Positions 20,882 through 31,471 of a stretch of 64,000 nt of DNA are shown in pieces; within the stretch, counting starts at the first letter, position 1; the number at the start of each line of letters is the position of its first letter. Below the pieces are notes generated by a model that saw only the letters and a list, made by a program, of their open reading frames with translations, was not told the DNA's origin and did no database searches. The translations under genes and the position numbers were made by a program. The DNA lies in NCBI GenBank assembly GCA_015680685.1, contig MNCI01001005.1, forward strand, positions 437,271-501,270. The letters are read 5' to 3'. Origin of the DNA: Gnetum montanum (lineage: Eukaryota; Streptophyta; Gnetopsida; Gnetales; Gnetaceae).

Positions 20882-20886
20882 CTTTC

Positions 20887-23800
20887 TTTGTAGAAATGGT
20901 AAATTGAATCGTACCTATAGATAACCTTTTAACTTCTAAACTAGTTGAATTTAATGATAAAAACATCAAGTAGAATAGATACTAAATTATCATAACAAAA
21001 ATGCTAAGTCAAATGTAGAATGAGTTGGGTTTGAATGATAGATAGGAGAGATAATTATTAGAGAGGTTTATATAATTAATAAGATAGTATTGAAAATTGA
21101 CTTGGTAGTAATGAAAATTGATAATGATAAAGAATCACTATTTCCCTAGGTTTCCATCCAATCTTCTTTAACTTCTTGAGAAATAGCACTAGATTCAAGG
21201 TTTTCTAGTCTCCTTTTCATAAAAATGAGATTTTCATGTAAAAATCTTGAAACTAAACCTTACAAATAAAAGGAAATTTTAAAATGATGCTCAATGATCT
21301 TATATTATATCATATTATATCCAATACAAGTACAAGCATGTAAAAGATATAGAGATTAGGGTACAATGATACAATGGAATGTTTCTATTTGACTCTCTTT
21401 CTTGCACTTTTAAAATTTTCCCAGAAGCTTCCTTTGATCTTTCTTATTAATTTTGAAATACTAGTCCTTATTCAATGATCCATCTCCACTTGAACAATAA
21501 TAGATAAATGATCTATGATGTTCATGAAGAAATGTTCCATCCCTAAATATAAATGGTTAAGCTTGAATCTTAATGTGTTGTTTGTATCATAAATTTTGAG
21601 GGTTGTTTTTGCCTTTTTATTTTTATTTTTTTGTTATTATTCCCCTAATACATCATCCTAAACTAGGATAAATTACCCTATATACTTGTTTAGTCAACCT
21701 ATGCTTGGGCTAATTAATCTTATGTTGAAATCTAAAAAAACTATAAACTCTAACTTTGGTCTTCTTACTTGATCTTAGGTTTTTAGAACTCTACATCTAA
21801 CAATAATAACCTATATTAAATAGGTCAGCCTATGGAAAGGTTGTTCAATCTTAAAAATATGCATTTTGGTCTAGCTACAGCTATACTGAACTCAGGTTGG
21901 TTGATCTTTGAAGAGGTCAGTTAACCTTAGGGATAAATAGATAAACCTTAGAAGTGCTACTTTTCCTTATTTCTAAACTTCTCTATCATTCAAATAGGTC
22001 AACCTAATAAATAATACTTTTAACATAAATTACATTTTATCATTTTAAGTTACCATTCCATTAACAATCATCCCTAATGAGATGAAGAAATTGGAATTGG
22101 AAAAATGAATTATTACCATTGGATTATCCTTTCTCTTCATAATTGTTCTTCAAAGGATCTTTTTAAGGGATTTCCTTCTTTCCCATTTAGTGAGGGGTCT
22201 TCTCATCATCATTAATCATCCTATCCTCAAAGGTCTTACATAGTTGTTCCTCCTCTTCAATCGAACTATCATGAAGTTCTTATATTGAATGATACTTGTA
22301 CTACTTTCTGTTTCTTTCCAATCCTATAAAATAGTAAATCATCTAAAAGATATATATTTGTTAGGGTCTCCATGCTACCTTCATGTATAGCTTAATTTGA
22401 TTCCTTGCAAGATTATTCAATTACATTTTTTCACCTTTCTTTCCTATCATGGTGGCAAGCTAGGACCAATAGTAGTTGAGAATGATTCATCACATTCTCA
22501 AACAAAACATGTACAATCTTTTACTTTTCAAATTAATTCATGCTAAATGTTCTTATACCTTCCACATAGTCTACCATTTAACTTATAAGTTAAAATCTGC
22601 ATATAGATACTAAGAAAAATATACACATATTGAAACTAAAATGCAAGAATTTGAATGTATAAGAAAACTATTTATTCAGTATGCATCTTTCCTAATAATG
22701 GCACTAATGATAGGGGCTCCCTTCAAGTGAGACCAAAATAACTATATTAATTGGTACACTTGGTGAACTAGTCATTACCATTAAGAAGAAACAAAAGTGA
22801 ATTATAGAGTTTATTTGTGTATCATTTCAAAAGCATAAAAAAATATTATAATACATATCATACAAAAATAAATCATGTTACCATAGTGAGAAATTATAAT
22901 ATTTGTAATGTTTATATATATTTTACATTAAGAATAAAATAAAAAATAAACATACTTATTGCAATCCGTTATGGAATTGCTACAATGCTCACATGTCTAA
23001 TGCAATTAAAGGCATACTAACATTGTAATTCCTTACGGAATAGGTGCAATGCAAACACACATGAAAAATAAATAAATGACTTCTAAATTACATTATTGAT
23101 GATCAAACATCATGTTATAGAAATACAATATTCTTGTATAAGGTAGAATCATTGTAGCTTTATAAAAATACTTAATTAATTAATATCTAATTACTTAAAT
23201 AAATGATAATAATTTTAGAGAATTTAGTAACTAATAATAGTTCATGGAGCTCATATTTCTAGTATTTTTTTCATACATGTTAATATTTTAGAGGAAAATG
23301 GAAAATCATGAGCTTTATTCACTACACTAACACTCAACTCCACATTGACTAAACAGTTTTAGGATATGAAAATAGGATAGCACTACAACAAAGTCTTATT
23401 GTATAATGAATCATCAACTCAAAATAGATGACAAAAATAAAGATAATTCTTTCTTTCCTAATGGATAAAAATATTTAATGAGAAATTCTCAAGAAGAACT
23501 TGTAAAATTAATGTCTCATTTTAGGCTCTATGCTTAGTTATTTATGGTTTTTTAGGTTTGTAACTCAAGTAGTGTAGTGTCATACTAGGTGTTTCAATGC
23601 TAAGTTATGATTAAGTTGGGAAATATAAGATATTTTAAGAGATTTTACCTTTCATAAAATTCATATTTTATATGTTTTCTTACTTATCAAGGTATTACTG
23701 TTGGCATCCATTTTAAACACATAAGAATTGTTTCTCCTCAATGTCCTCTCTACGAAAGTAAAGATTCATTTTTTCAAGATTTTTTTTTGTCCTATTACTC

Positions 23801-24564
23801 AGCATCCTTGGAAATGAACATCCAAAATTTATAATAAAGAAAGTCATTATTGGTGATCAACCTACTTTGTCTACTTTTGTTCTTTGGATTTGAAAGTATC
23901 TTAGATCATTTGTTTTTTGCTCTATTTGGAAGCTTGGGTATGCAATTATTTTCTAGAAATAAGAGCATAACTATGACCTATCAATAGAAGTTAAATATTA
24001 GATTCTTAAATATTTTACTTTTTAGCTATAGATTCAAGCAAAAAGCTCGCAATGAAAGCTCATCAATTAATTTATTTTATATAGCATTAATTTCTTTTTA
24101 TTTCAGAGGCTAAATAATGAGAAGCATTTAGTTCCTATGCTATTTTTTCATTATTTCTAGTTCATATATTCTTTTATCTTTAGAGAGTATTTTCTTCTTT
24201 TTTTTACAAGAAATCTTTTAGTAGGAAGTGAAAACCCATGATGGTGCTTCTAAATAAGGAAAAAACCTAATCCTTTTCTAATCCAAACAAGAGGTTTTTC
24301 ATGATTGGTTGTAAGGATGAATGCATAAAAATGCATTCTAAAAATCATTATGCTTTTCCTTTATAATTTTCATATATTAATTTTAGGTACTCTAAATTTT
24401 TTTAATATTATTATTCATTGTATGAGATTCAACATCTTCTTCCCTCCCCTCTCAAAATATAAGATTAAATAATTATTATGTGCATCGTATGAGAGGTTTA
24501 AAATCATAATATAATAAATAATTGTACTTTTCAAATATTTTTAGGCAAGGTTCTTTTTATAATA
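20887..24564. other. AT-rich stretch without genes
   Basis: About 3.7 kb with no frame of interest on either strand. Weak structure only: four scattered copies of an AGGTCARCCT-like motif at about 21690-22010, a possible heavily decayed tRNA-Asp PBS at 22689-22706, and a pair of similar GGAATTGC/GGAATAGGTGCAATG blocks at about 22970-23060. It is probably very old transposon debris. Confidence 0.5.
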
Positions 24565-24703
24565 GGGTATTAGCCTAGTGGTAAGACACTTCATATTGAA
24601 TCCTCAATTCATTGGTTTGATTTTAGTGAATAATACTAAGTTATAGAGTACTAATTGAACTATATATCTTGGGATATATTTATGTTTCAATTATTTTTGA
24701 TTC
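24565..24703 (+). repeat. SINE-like repeat copy 1 (tRNA-derived)
   Basis: Contains an A-box-like TAGCCTAGTGGTAAGA (24570-24585) and a B-box-like GGTTTGATTTTAG (24614 on), the internal RNA polymerase III promoter layout. It then has the family body ACTAAGTTATAGAG, AACTATATATCTTGGG and a tail TTTATGTTTCAATTATTTTT. It shares its body and tail with copy 5 at 27433. It lacks a cloverleaf, so it is not a tRNA gene. Confidence 0.65.
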
Positions 24704-24728
24704 TAACACCCCTTCTCTTAATTTAATA

Positions 24729-24815
24729 CCTCCAAGTTATAGATTCAATTTTGATGATTAATATTGATTTGTAAAGTTCTAATTTCACTATATGTTGTAG
24801 GGATAGATATTAATA
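24729..24815 (+). repeat. SINE-like repeat copy 2, 3' half only
   Basis: CTCCAAGTTATAGATTCAAT followed by GATTTGTAAAGTTCTAATTT and CTATATGTTGTAGGG. This is the B-box half of the same repeat; the A-box half is absent. It lies about 25 bases after copy 1. Confidence 0.5.
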
Positions 24816-25197
24816 TATTTATGACATATGTCTATTATTTTATCAAGACAATATTTTATATTTTTTAAATTAATAAAATCTCAAATTATTTCACTTAGAA
24901 TTAATTTTTAACATTAAAAAAATAAAAACCAATGTAGGTTATCTCAACCAGAATAAAACTTTTATGAAAAAGTTTTCTCTTAGCCAAACATCATGATGAT
25001 AACTATTTATTTATGTTGATAAAGCCCAACTAGCTAGTAAGTGGCACTCATTGTTATGATGATAAAATTATTAAAATATTATACCATGAATGAATAGAAC
25101 TCTCTTGGATGGGGTTGGTAGTTGACCTTTCAGCCAAAATTTAAAAAAACATTTCAAGTTCTAACACCCCCCTTCTAAAAATAAAAACTAAAAAATA

Positions 25198-25320
25198 AGG
25201 TGTTAGCCTAATAGTAAGACTCTTGATTTGGAAGCTGCAAGTTATGAGTTCAAATATGGTGGATAATGCAATATAATAAATTTTATTTAACTATATATCT
25301 TAGCATCAAATATTCTTTTT
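25198..25320 (+). repeat. SINE-like repeat copy 3
   Basis: A-box-like TTAGCCTAATAGTAAGAC (about 25203-25220), then GGAAGCTGCAAGTTATGAG and B-box-like GAGTTCAAAT, then GGTGGATAATGC and AACTATATATCTTAGC. The tail is diverged. Confidence 0.6.
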
Positions 25321-25439
25321 AAAAAATCCAAGGTTTAAAATCTCTCCACTACTCTTCCCTAAGCCTAAAACTACAAACTAGTTCACTAATTGGTTTATTA
25401 GATAATAAGTTCATTCTTTGTAATAATCTTGTATGTAAA

Positions 25440-25755
25440 ATGAATGTGCAAAAAATATTTAGCATGAAAAACAATAATTCCATAATATTGAAGGGTAGTC
25501 TAAATTACCAATGTAAAACCCTTATTTGGACAAAAAATGCAATAATCTATAGAAATATATATCAAGAAGTAATATCATTTGACAGAGATTTATATAAATC
25601 ATCAAGTAAAAAAAATCAAAATTATCAGAATCCTTTCTAGTCTCTATAGTATAAGAGACATTAGTATTGTCCATATTTAAATCATTCCTACCACACCCTC
25701 TCCTCCACCCCCAAAAAAATTTAAGTTCTGACCTCCTCCAAATAATAGAAACCAC
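25440..25755. other. Short open frames without recognisable content
   Basis: Two overlapping short frames on opposite strands (about 66 and 77 codons) are compositionally AT driven, with Asn/Lys/Ile-rich and Phe/Leu-rich peptides. No motif, no family resemblance and no promoter is visible. I list the stretch only to say nothing is supported here. Confidence 0.4.
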
Positions 25756-25813
25756 ATCTTAAAATAATAATAAATAGATTCTAATGAAGTAATATGATAA
25801 CTATAATAAAATA

Positions 25814-25931
25814 ATGGTATGATATCATAGCACTAAGACTCTTTATTTTTAAGCTCCAAGTTATGGGTTCAATTTTGGTGGGCAATGCTAAGTTATAAAG
25901 TTCTAATTAGGCTATATGTCTTTGGGTGTAC
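25814..25931 (+). repeat. SINE-like repeat copy 4
   Basis: A-box is degraded (ATAGCACTAAGACTC), but AAGCTCCAAGTTATGGGTTC with AATTTTGGTGGGCAATGCTA gives the clearest B-box half of the family, followed by AGTTATAAAGTTCTAATT and CTATATGTCTTTGGGTGT. It ends immediately upstream of the LINE relic. Confidence 0.6.
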
Positions 25932-25959
25932 TAGATAAAATTTCTATAAAAGCTTGAAA

Positions 25960-27340
25960 AGCATTAGGAGATACATGATTTTCTTAGCTAATATAATTAT
26001 TTAAGAATATTTAGAGGATGGATAAATGTCCAACATTTGGAAAGAAACATTATTTTTCCATTTACAAAAATAAAAGAGATCTACAAGATTTTGTAAACTA
26101 TAGAGGGATCATGCTAATGAGCCATACTATGAAGCTTTAGAAGAGAGTCATAGAACAATGTCTTAGACTTGAATCATTAGTATCAAAAAAGTAATTTGGG
26201 GTTTTATTAGGAGAATCTACAATAGAGCTTATTTTCTTGATATGACAATTGATGAAAAAATTTAGAAAACATAGAAAAAATCTACATGGGATCTTTATTG
26301 ACTTGGAAAAGCATATAATAGAGTTCCTAGAGATATTATTTGGTGGTTCTTATAGAGGAAAAACATTATTAATAAGTATGTTAAAGTAATTCAAGACATG
26401 TATGAATGAGCTACTACTAAAATTAGAATATCTTGTCAAATAACATCTAATTTTCCAATCATAGTAGATCTACATCAAAGATATATGCTTAGCCCATAAT
26501 TATTTACCATTATTATTAATGAATTAATAAAAAAATACAAGATGAAATGCTTTGATATATGCTATTTTCTAATGATATTTTGTTGGTGGATATAGTTGGA
26601 GAAAATATTACTTTTAAAATGAAAAAGTGCAGACAAGCTCTAGAATCAAAAGACTTAAAAATTAGCATAAGTAAGACATAATCTATGGAATGCAATTTTA
26701 GTAATAGCATAAATAATAGTAATATAAAAGAGATAATTCAAGGTCAAAAATTCTATCACTACAAATACTTCTATTACCTAGTATCAATCCTCCAATTAGA
26801 TGATGAAATTGAGAAATATATAAGAAATAGAATTGAGCAAAGATAGTTAAAATGGAAAAATAATAGTGATATTCTATATTATAAAAAATACTAATAAAAA
26901 TAAGGGGAAAGTTTTACAATATATTAATATGACCTATTTTCTTATATGATACTAAATTTTAAGCATTATAAGACATGAACAATAAAATAGTATGATAGAA
27001 ATGTAAATACCTAGATAGATATTGAATGTTACAAAAAGAGATAAATTGCATAATATAAATATTAGAGGAAGAATTGCATTGGTTCTATTTTAGATAAGTT
27101 ACAAAAATGATCACTTAGATGGTTTTGACATGTGCAAAGAAGATTAGATAATGAGGCTATTAAAAAGGGTTGCTACATCACTTTTCTAAGAAAGCCAGAA
27201 AAAAGAAGATAAAAAAAGATATGGACAAAAATAATTGAAGATTAAAGAAACTATAAATAAACAAAGATCAAGCTCTTCATAGAGGTAAATGGTAAACAAT
27301 AAACTTATGTAACTAATCCTATTTTATTAGAACAAGGCTA
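25960..27340 (+). pseudogene. LINE-type non-LTR reverse transcriptase relic
   Basis: Conceptual translation in shifting plus frames gives ordered LINE RT blocks: NYRGIMLMSHTMKL near 26097-26135, a degraded library block (FGVLLGESTIELIFL), HGIFIDLEKAYNRVPRDIIW near 26285-26340, YVKVIQDMYE, a degraded LHQG block, FSNDILLVD near 26565-26595 where families have FADD, and KKCRQALESKDLKISISKT. The C-terminal part follows, with YRNRIEQ-like and LRWF-HVQRR-like pieces (27105-27140). The first catalytic Asp pair is mutated (A-D to S-N) and many stops occur. No endonuclease domain is seen upstream, so it is 5' truncated. A SINE-like copy lies on each side. Confidence 0.8.
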
Positions 27341-27432
27341 GGAGAATAATGATGAGCTTGATGAGCTTAAGATGTATCTATATTACAATAAGTTTAGGGT
27401 TATAACCCCTCCCCCTTGATAATAAAATAATG

Positions 27433-27570
27433 AGATGTCAGCCTAGTAATAAGACACTTAATTGGAGATTTTCAAGTTATGGGTTTACTAGTGGGTAATA
27501 CTAAGTTATAAAGTTTTAATTTGACTATATATCTTGGGGGTGTCTTTATGTTTTAATTATTTTTGGTTTC
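27433..27570 (+). repeat. SINE-like repeat copy 5
   Basis: A-box-like GTCAGCCTAGTAATAAGACA, B-box-like TATGGGTTTACTAGTGGG, then ACTAAGTTATAAAGTTTTAA, CTATATATCTTGGGGGTGTC and TTTATGTTTTAATTATTTTT. With copy 1 it defines a body of about 140 bases. Confidence 0.6.
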
Positions 27571-29874
27571 AAGATGACAATGTCTTCCTTTAGCGATGGA
27601 AATTGGAGTTGATTATCATACTATGGCGCAAGACCTCATCTAATTCTAGAAAAATGTTAACATTGGCATTTCCCATGTTCAACCTTTTGACTCACCATTG
27701 ATATCAACATTAAAGATATCACATTTTAGTAGGAAAGTGGAGCTTGCATGGAACACCTCACTAACTAGGCTTACAGTAGAAAGGCATTACTTAGATAAAA
27801 GTTCAAAACTATAAAAAATATATATAATAAAATTAAATGGATGCCAAAAAAATTAAATAGACAAAGAAGAAGACATTCCTGAAATAGATGCATACAAGAA
27901 AAATGCTAAAAATATAAAATTGTATAAAAGAATATAAAGATAATAGTCCTACGTGTACAAAACCTAGCTTGTGCAGTAAGAAAAATAGGACGTATCCTTA
28001 TTGGTTAAGCCAAAAATTATAATATAGTGTTAGAAATATTATAGTGGAAATTAGGTAAAAATAATACATTATAATGTAAAAATAACAATTACATCAAAGA
28101 GGCCATTAGAATCTAACGTTGTTAATTATTAGCTAATTTTCAATAACTACATAATAATAAATGTAACATAATTAAAGATCAAATAAAACGTGCCCTATAC
28201 CAAAGACAGGAAAACAATTAGTAGATAATATTAAATAAAGTAACAAATCCATTAATCCTAGTTGAACATTATAGCATATAATCCAAACACAGTTAAAAAT
28301 ATAAAGGTAGAAACAATAAAAGGCTAAATAGGAATTTAATAATTAGCTACCTTTTCTAAATCCCCCTTATCACAACTCAATCCCTTAAAAATCATAGATA
28401 TGAAGAAAATCAAGTATAACATTGAGTAGGGTAAACAACTAATAAAATATTTACTTATGGATTTGGTTGGAGACATTTTGTAACTGGACAAACATGCATA
28501 TGGAATAGCTACAAATATAAGTTAGCCAAATAAATACCAATAAAATATAGATAGATAAATAATAATAATAATAATAAATATCTAAAAGATAATTATGTAA
28601 TTAACTAAAATTCCACCACCTATAATTAAATAAATGAATCAAATTATGTAGTTATCAAGATATGCTTCCCACATAAATACTCAGCTTACCATTGTGATAT
28701 GCTTCACATGTAGTTATGAAAAATTAGTTGAAACTTATCATGATTTTATTTATGCATAATTTTCTAGCTCATTACGATGATATGTTTCACATATAGTCAT
28801 TAAAAATTGTTAATCTTGCTAACAACCTAAATATAAAGTTGAATGATCAAATGTCAAATCTAAATAAACAAACAAATCCTTAGTTGATAGAGAAATGAAT
28901 CTAAATGCTAAGTAAAGTTAAAGCGATCAAAGATCAAGAATTGAATTATCAAATCTCCAAGTATTAAACTTAGCTACTACTAAAATATGTGTTCTAATGG
29001 AGATCTAAAATTGTAGAAAGATACCAAAATGAAATGTAAGCTACTAAAAATGATAGAATATTATTAGTTACTATTTTAGGTTTTTTAGTAGTTAGGAAAC
29101 TCCTACAAGCTATGCTTTTTGTAATTTTATATTTCTTAGAGTTCAAGGCTCACTTTATAAAATTTTCTCAAATTTTTTAATATGTTCAAAAATACTAACA
29201 TCATCTTTCATGACCAAGGTTGCAACCTCATAATAGGGTCATGAAAGATTGAAAAGGTATCCTCAAGATACATTTTGATATGCTAGTTAACTATGTATTC
29301 TAGGCTAATATTGTCTGGTGTCATTTTATGGGTCATAAATGTAATAAATAGCTTGAAAACTTATTTTTGTAGCTAAATTTTGAAAAAATTCAAAACAAAG
29401 ATAAAACATGATCAAAAGTTATGAAAATGTTATCAAACTTAGCAAAAATGTTGACAAACATTCCATGCATGATAAAAAATCTAAAAAATTAGCAAGATTA
29501 TAGAAAATAATTAAAAAAATTTAGATATAAGAATTTAGACAATTTAACAAATAGTTACTAAGAAAATGAAATCAACAAAAACATGTGTGCATGAGAAAAA
29601 AATTACAAAAATCCATAACTAGTAGAAAATACCAAGATTTGTACACCTAAAAATGATAATGCTAGAAGAAAAGGATCCTTCCATAACTTCAATCTCACAA
29701 ACAAGCATAAAATTCTAAGTACTTTTACATATCACCACTACCTAGGTGCATCTAATACTTACCTCAAGTAAGCCTCACCTTGTTCATAAACCTCAACTAC
29801 CCAAAGCTATTAACAAAGAATGCAAAGTCTACTAGAGGTAGATTTTTAATCATTTTCTAACATCAAGAATCTGA
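27571..29874. other. AT-rich stretch without genes
   Basis: About 2.3 kb, strongly AT rich, no supported coding frame or RNA. The only structure noticed is a motif GATATGYTTCACATNTAGT occurring at about 28696 and 28779, with a variant at 28649. Probably old transposon debris. Confidence 0.45.
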
Positions 29875-30300
29875 AGTATAGGTTTTGGGCTCCATGAGGA
29901 CATCTGGGACATGCAAGAAACATCTTTGTTGGGAGGTGAGTCTTTACAAGAGATGTCTCACATGTGTATGAGATGTTTTAAATGAAAGAAAACATCTTAT
30001 CTTGCTTGGAGATTTCCTAGTTTTTATGATACTTCTCAAGGAAGACATCTCATACCAAGAGAACACATCTCACACCTAAATGAGATGTCTCCCACTCTCA
30101 AGAGATGTCTCACTTGCATTATCGAATTTCATTGAAGATATCTAAAAAAGGGCCAAAGACAACCCATACAGTGGGGGGCACTTTTGAATTTTCAATTCCA
30201 AAGTAGAAAACATCCAAGTTAGAGGAGAAAAAGATGAAAACAACCAAATATCTTTAAGTTGAGCTTGAGGACATGTTTTTACGTTTCTTATCTATAATTT
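29875..30300 (+). repeat. Old U3 fragment of a D-type LTR
   Basis: Resembles the U3 part of the D LTRs: CTCCATGAGGACATCTGG, many AGATGTCT/AGACATCT motifs (GAGATGTCTC several times at 29950-30120), then GCCAAAGACAACCC and GATGAAAACAACC followed by TTAAGTTGAG, paralleling 30690-30835. No LTR end is preserved. It lies just upstream of the D insertion and is more diverged than the two D LTRs are from each other. Confidence 0.6.
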
Positions 30301-30341
30301 TCAATAAATATTATTATTATTAAATAATTTAGGTCATCATC

Positions 30342-31344
30342 TAGTGTATGGACACCTCTTCCAATTCCCTTACTCTACCCTACATACTATGTGTATTTTT
30401 GTGATGATATTGTTGAGGATGATTCTTGGATGTTTTGACATATTTGGAGGTGTTTTTAGCTCATTTTGATGAGTTTAGGAGGTTCTTAGATCCATGGTAA
30501 CTTGTTGGGAGGCATCCAGATGCTCTTGACATCAAAATGAGAACTTGTATTTTTGGCACCTTTAGAAGAGATGTCTTCCTAGAAAGATAGATGTCCTTTT
30601 AAAGACATCTACCCTTTAGGAAAGACATCTACCAAAAATAGTATATGTCTCTCCCAAGAGTAGGGCTTCCATAGGAGACATCTACATGAAGCCAAAGATG
30701 ACCTCCACACATGGAGAAACTTCCAAAAGCACCTATTACAATATGGGAAATATCCAAAGCAAGATGAAAATAGTCGAGGAAAGGTTGAGAAGACTTGGAA
30801 AACATATAAAGAACCTCAAGTTAAGATGAGGAAATATTTCTAGGATTTTTACCTTTTGGTTGCTTATAAATATTGATATAATTCATCATTTTTAGTGTCA
30901 TAGTGCCAAGTTTCACAATGCAAAGTGCCAAAGTGCTAAGGATTGAAGTGTAAATGGTGAAGGCCAAACATCCCAATAAGGAGCAAAAGAGAAAGCTCTT
31001 GAGGAAAGAGAGCTTGTGCAAAGAAGTTGAGTAATAGGAAAGGAAGAACACTTAAGAGATATTATAAGTATCTCTTATAAGTGTCTTGTCTTGATTTTTG
31101 GCTCCATGGTGAGTAATTTAGGATTAAAAGAGAACAAGTGTGGCCTCTAAGATCCTTACGAGAGTTGCGAGTTGAGCTTGGCTCTTCATATTTGATGTAT
31201 TTTCTATGTATTTTGAGAATTATCTTAACATAAGGGATATTTTCTCCATTTTATTATGCTATTCTTATTTTCTAAGCTAGATCATCTTGGAAGTTATGGA
31301 TTGGATCCTATTGGGATCTATCAAGATGCAACCCCCCTACACTA
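30342..31344 (+). repeat. 5' LTR of element D
   Basis: Carries AGATGTCT/AGACATCT motifs in U3 (30570-30690), a TATA box CTTATAAATATT (30863-30874) and, downstream, CCTATTGGGATCTATCAAGA before the end ACCCCCCTACACTA. It aligns along its length with 40296-41239, with scattered differences and a few indels. Confidence 0.8.
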
Positions 31345-31347
31345 GAT

Positions 31348-31360
31348 TGGTATCGAAGCT
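31348..31360 (+). other. tRNA-iMet-like primer-binding site of element D
   Basis: TGGTATCGAAGCT three bases after the LTR, against the tRNA-iMet type TGGTATCAGAGC. The two differences are adjacent (AG to GA). Its position right after a 5' LTR in plus orientation fixes the orientation of D. Confidence 0.65.
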
Positions 31361-31471
31361 TAGAGGTTTCCACACTTTTATGTTGAAGCTTGGTGTTTTC
31401 TTTGAATGAAACGAACATTGTTGTGGATATTTTCTTTTGGATATCATTCTTGTTGATTTAGGTATTGCTTC

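Larger units (their letters stand above)
11171..20886 (-). mobile_element. Compound Athila-like element B with three LTRs
   Basis: Three LTRs in the same orientation lie at 11176-12124, 12561-13609 and 19834-20881. CTTTC directly precedes the first (11171-11175) and directly follows the last (20882-20886), so the outer pair shares one 5-bp target duplication. The bases flanking the middle LTR on the left (GAGGG) do not match. The first internal block is only 436 bases and equals the PPT-proximal end of the second block. The second internal block holds PBS, gag, protease and a long 3' non-coding region, with no RT, RNase H or integrase. Unequal recombination between two copies, followed by deletion, explains this better than simple nesting. 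Confidence 0.8.

Noticed and set aside
24565-24640. Possible tRNA gene with A and B boxes
   Set aside because: No acceptor-stem pairing, anticodon loop or cloverleaf can be drawn. Several diverged copies share a non-tRNA body, as in SINEs.
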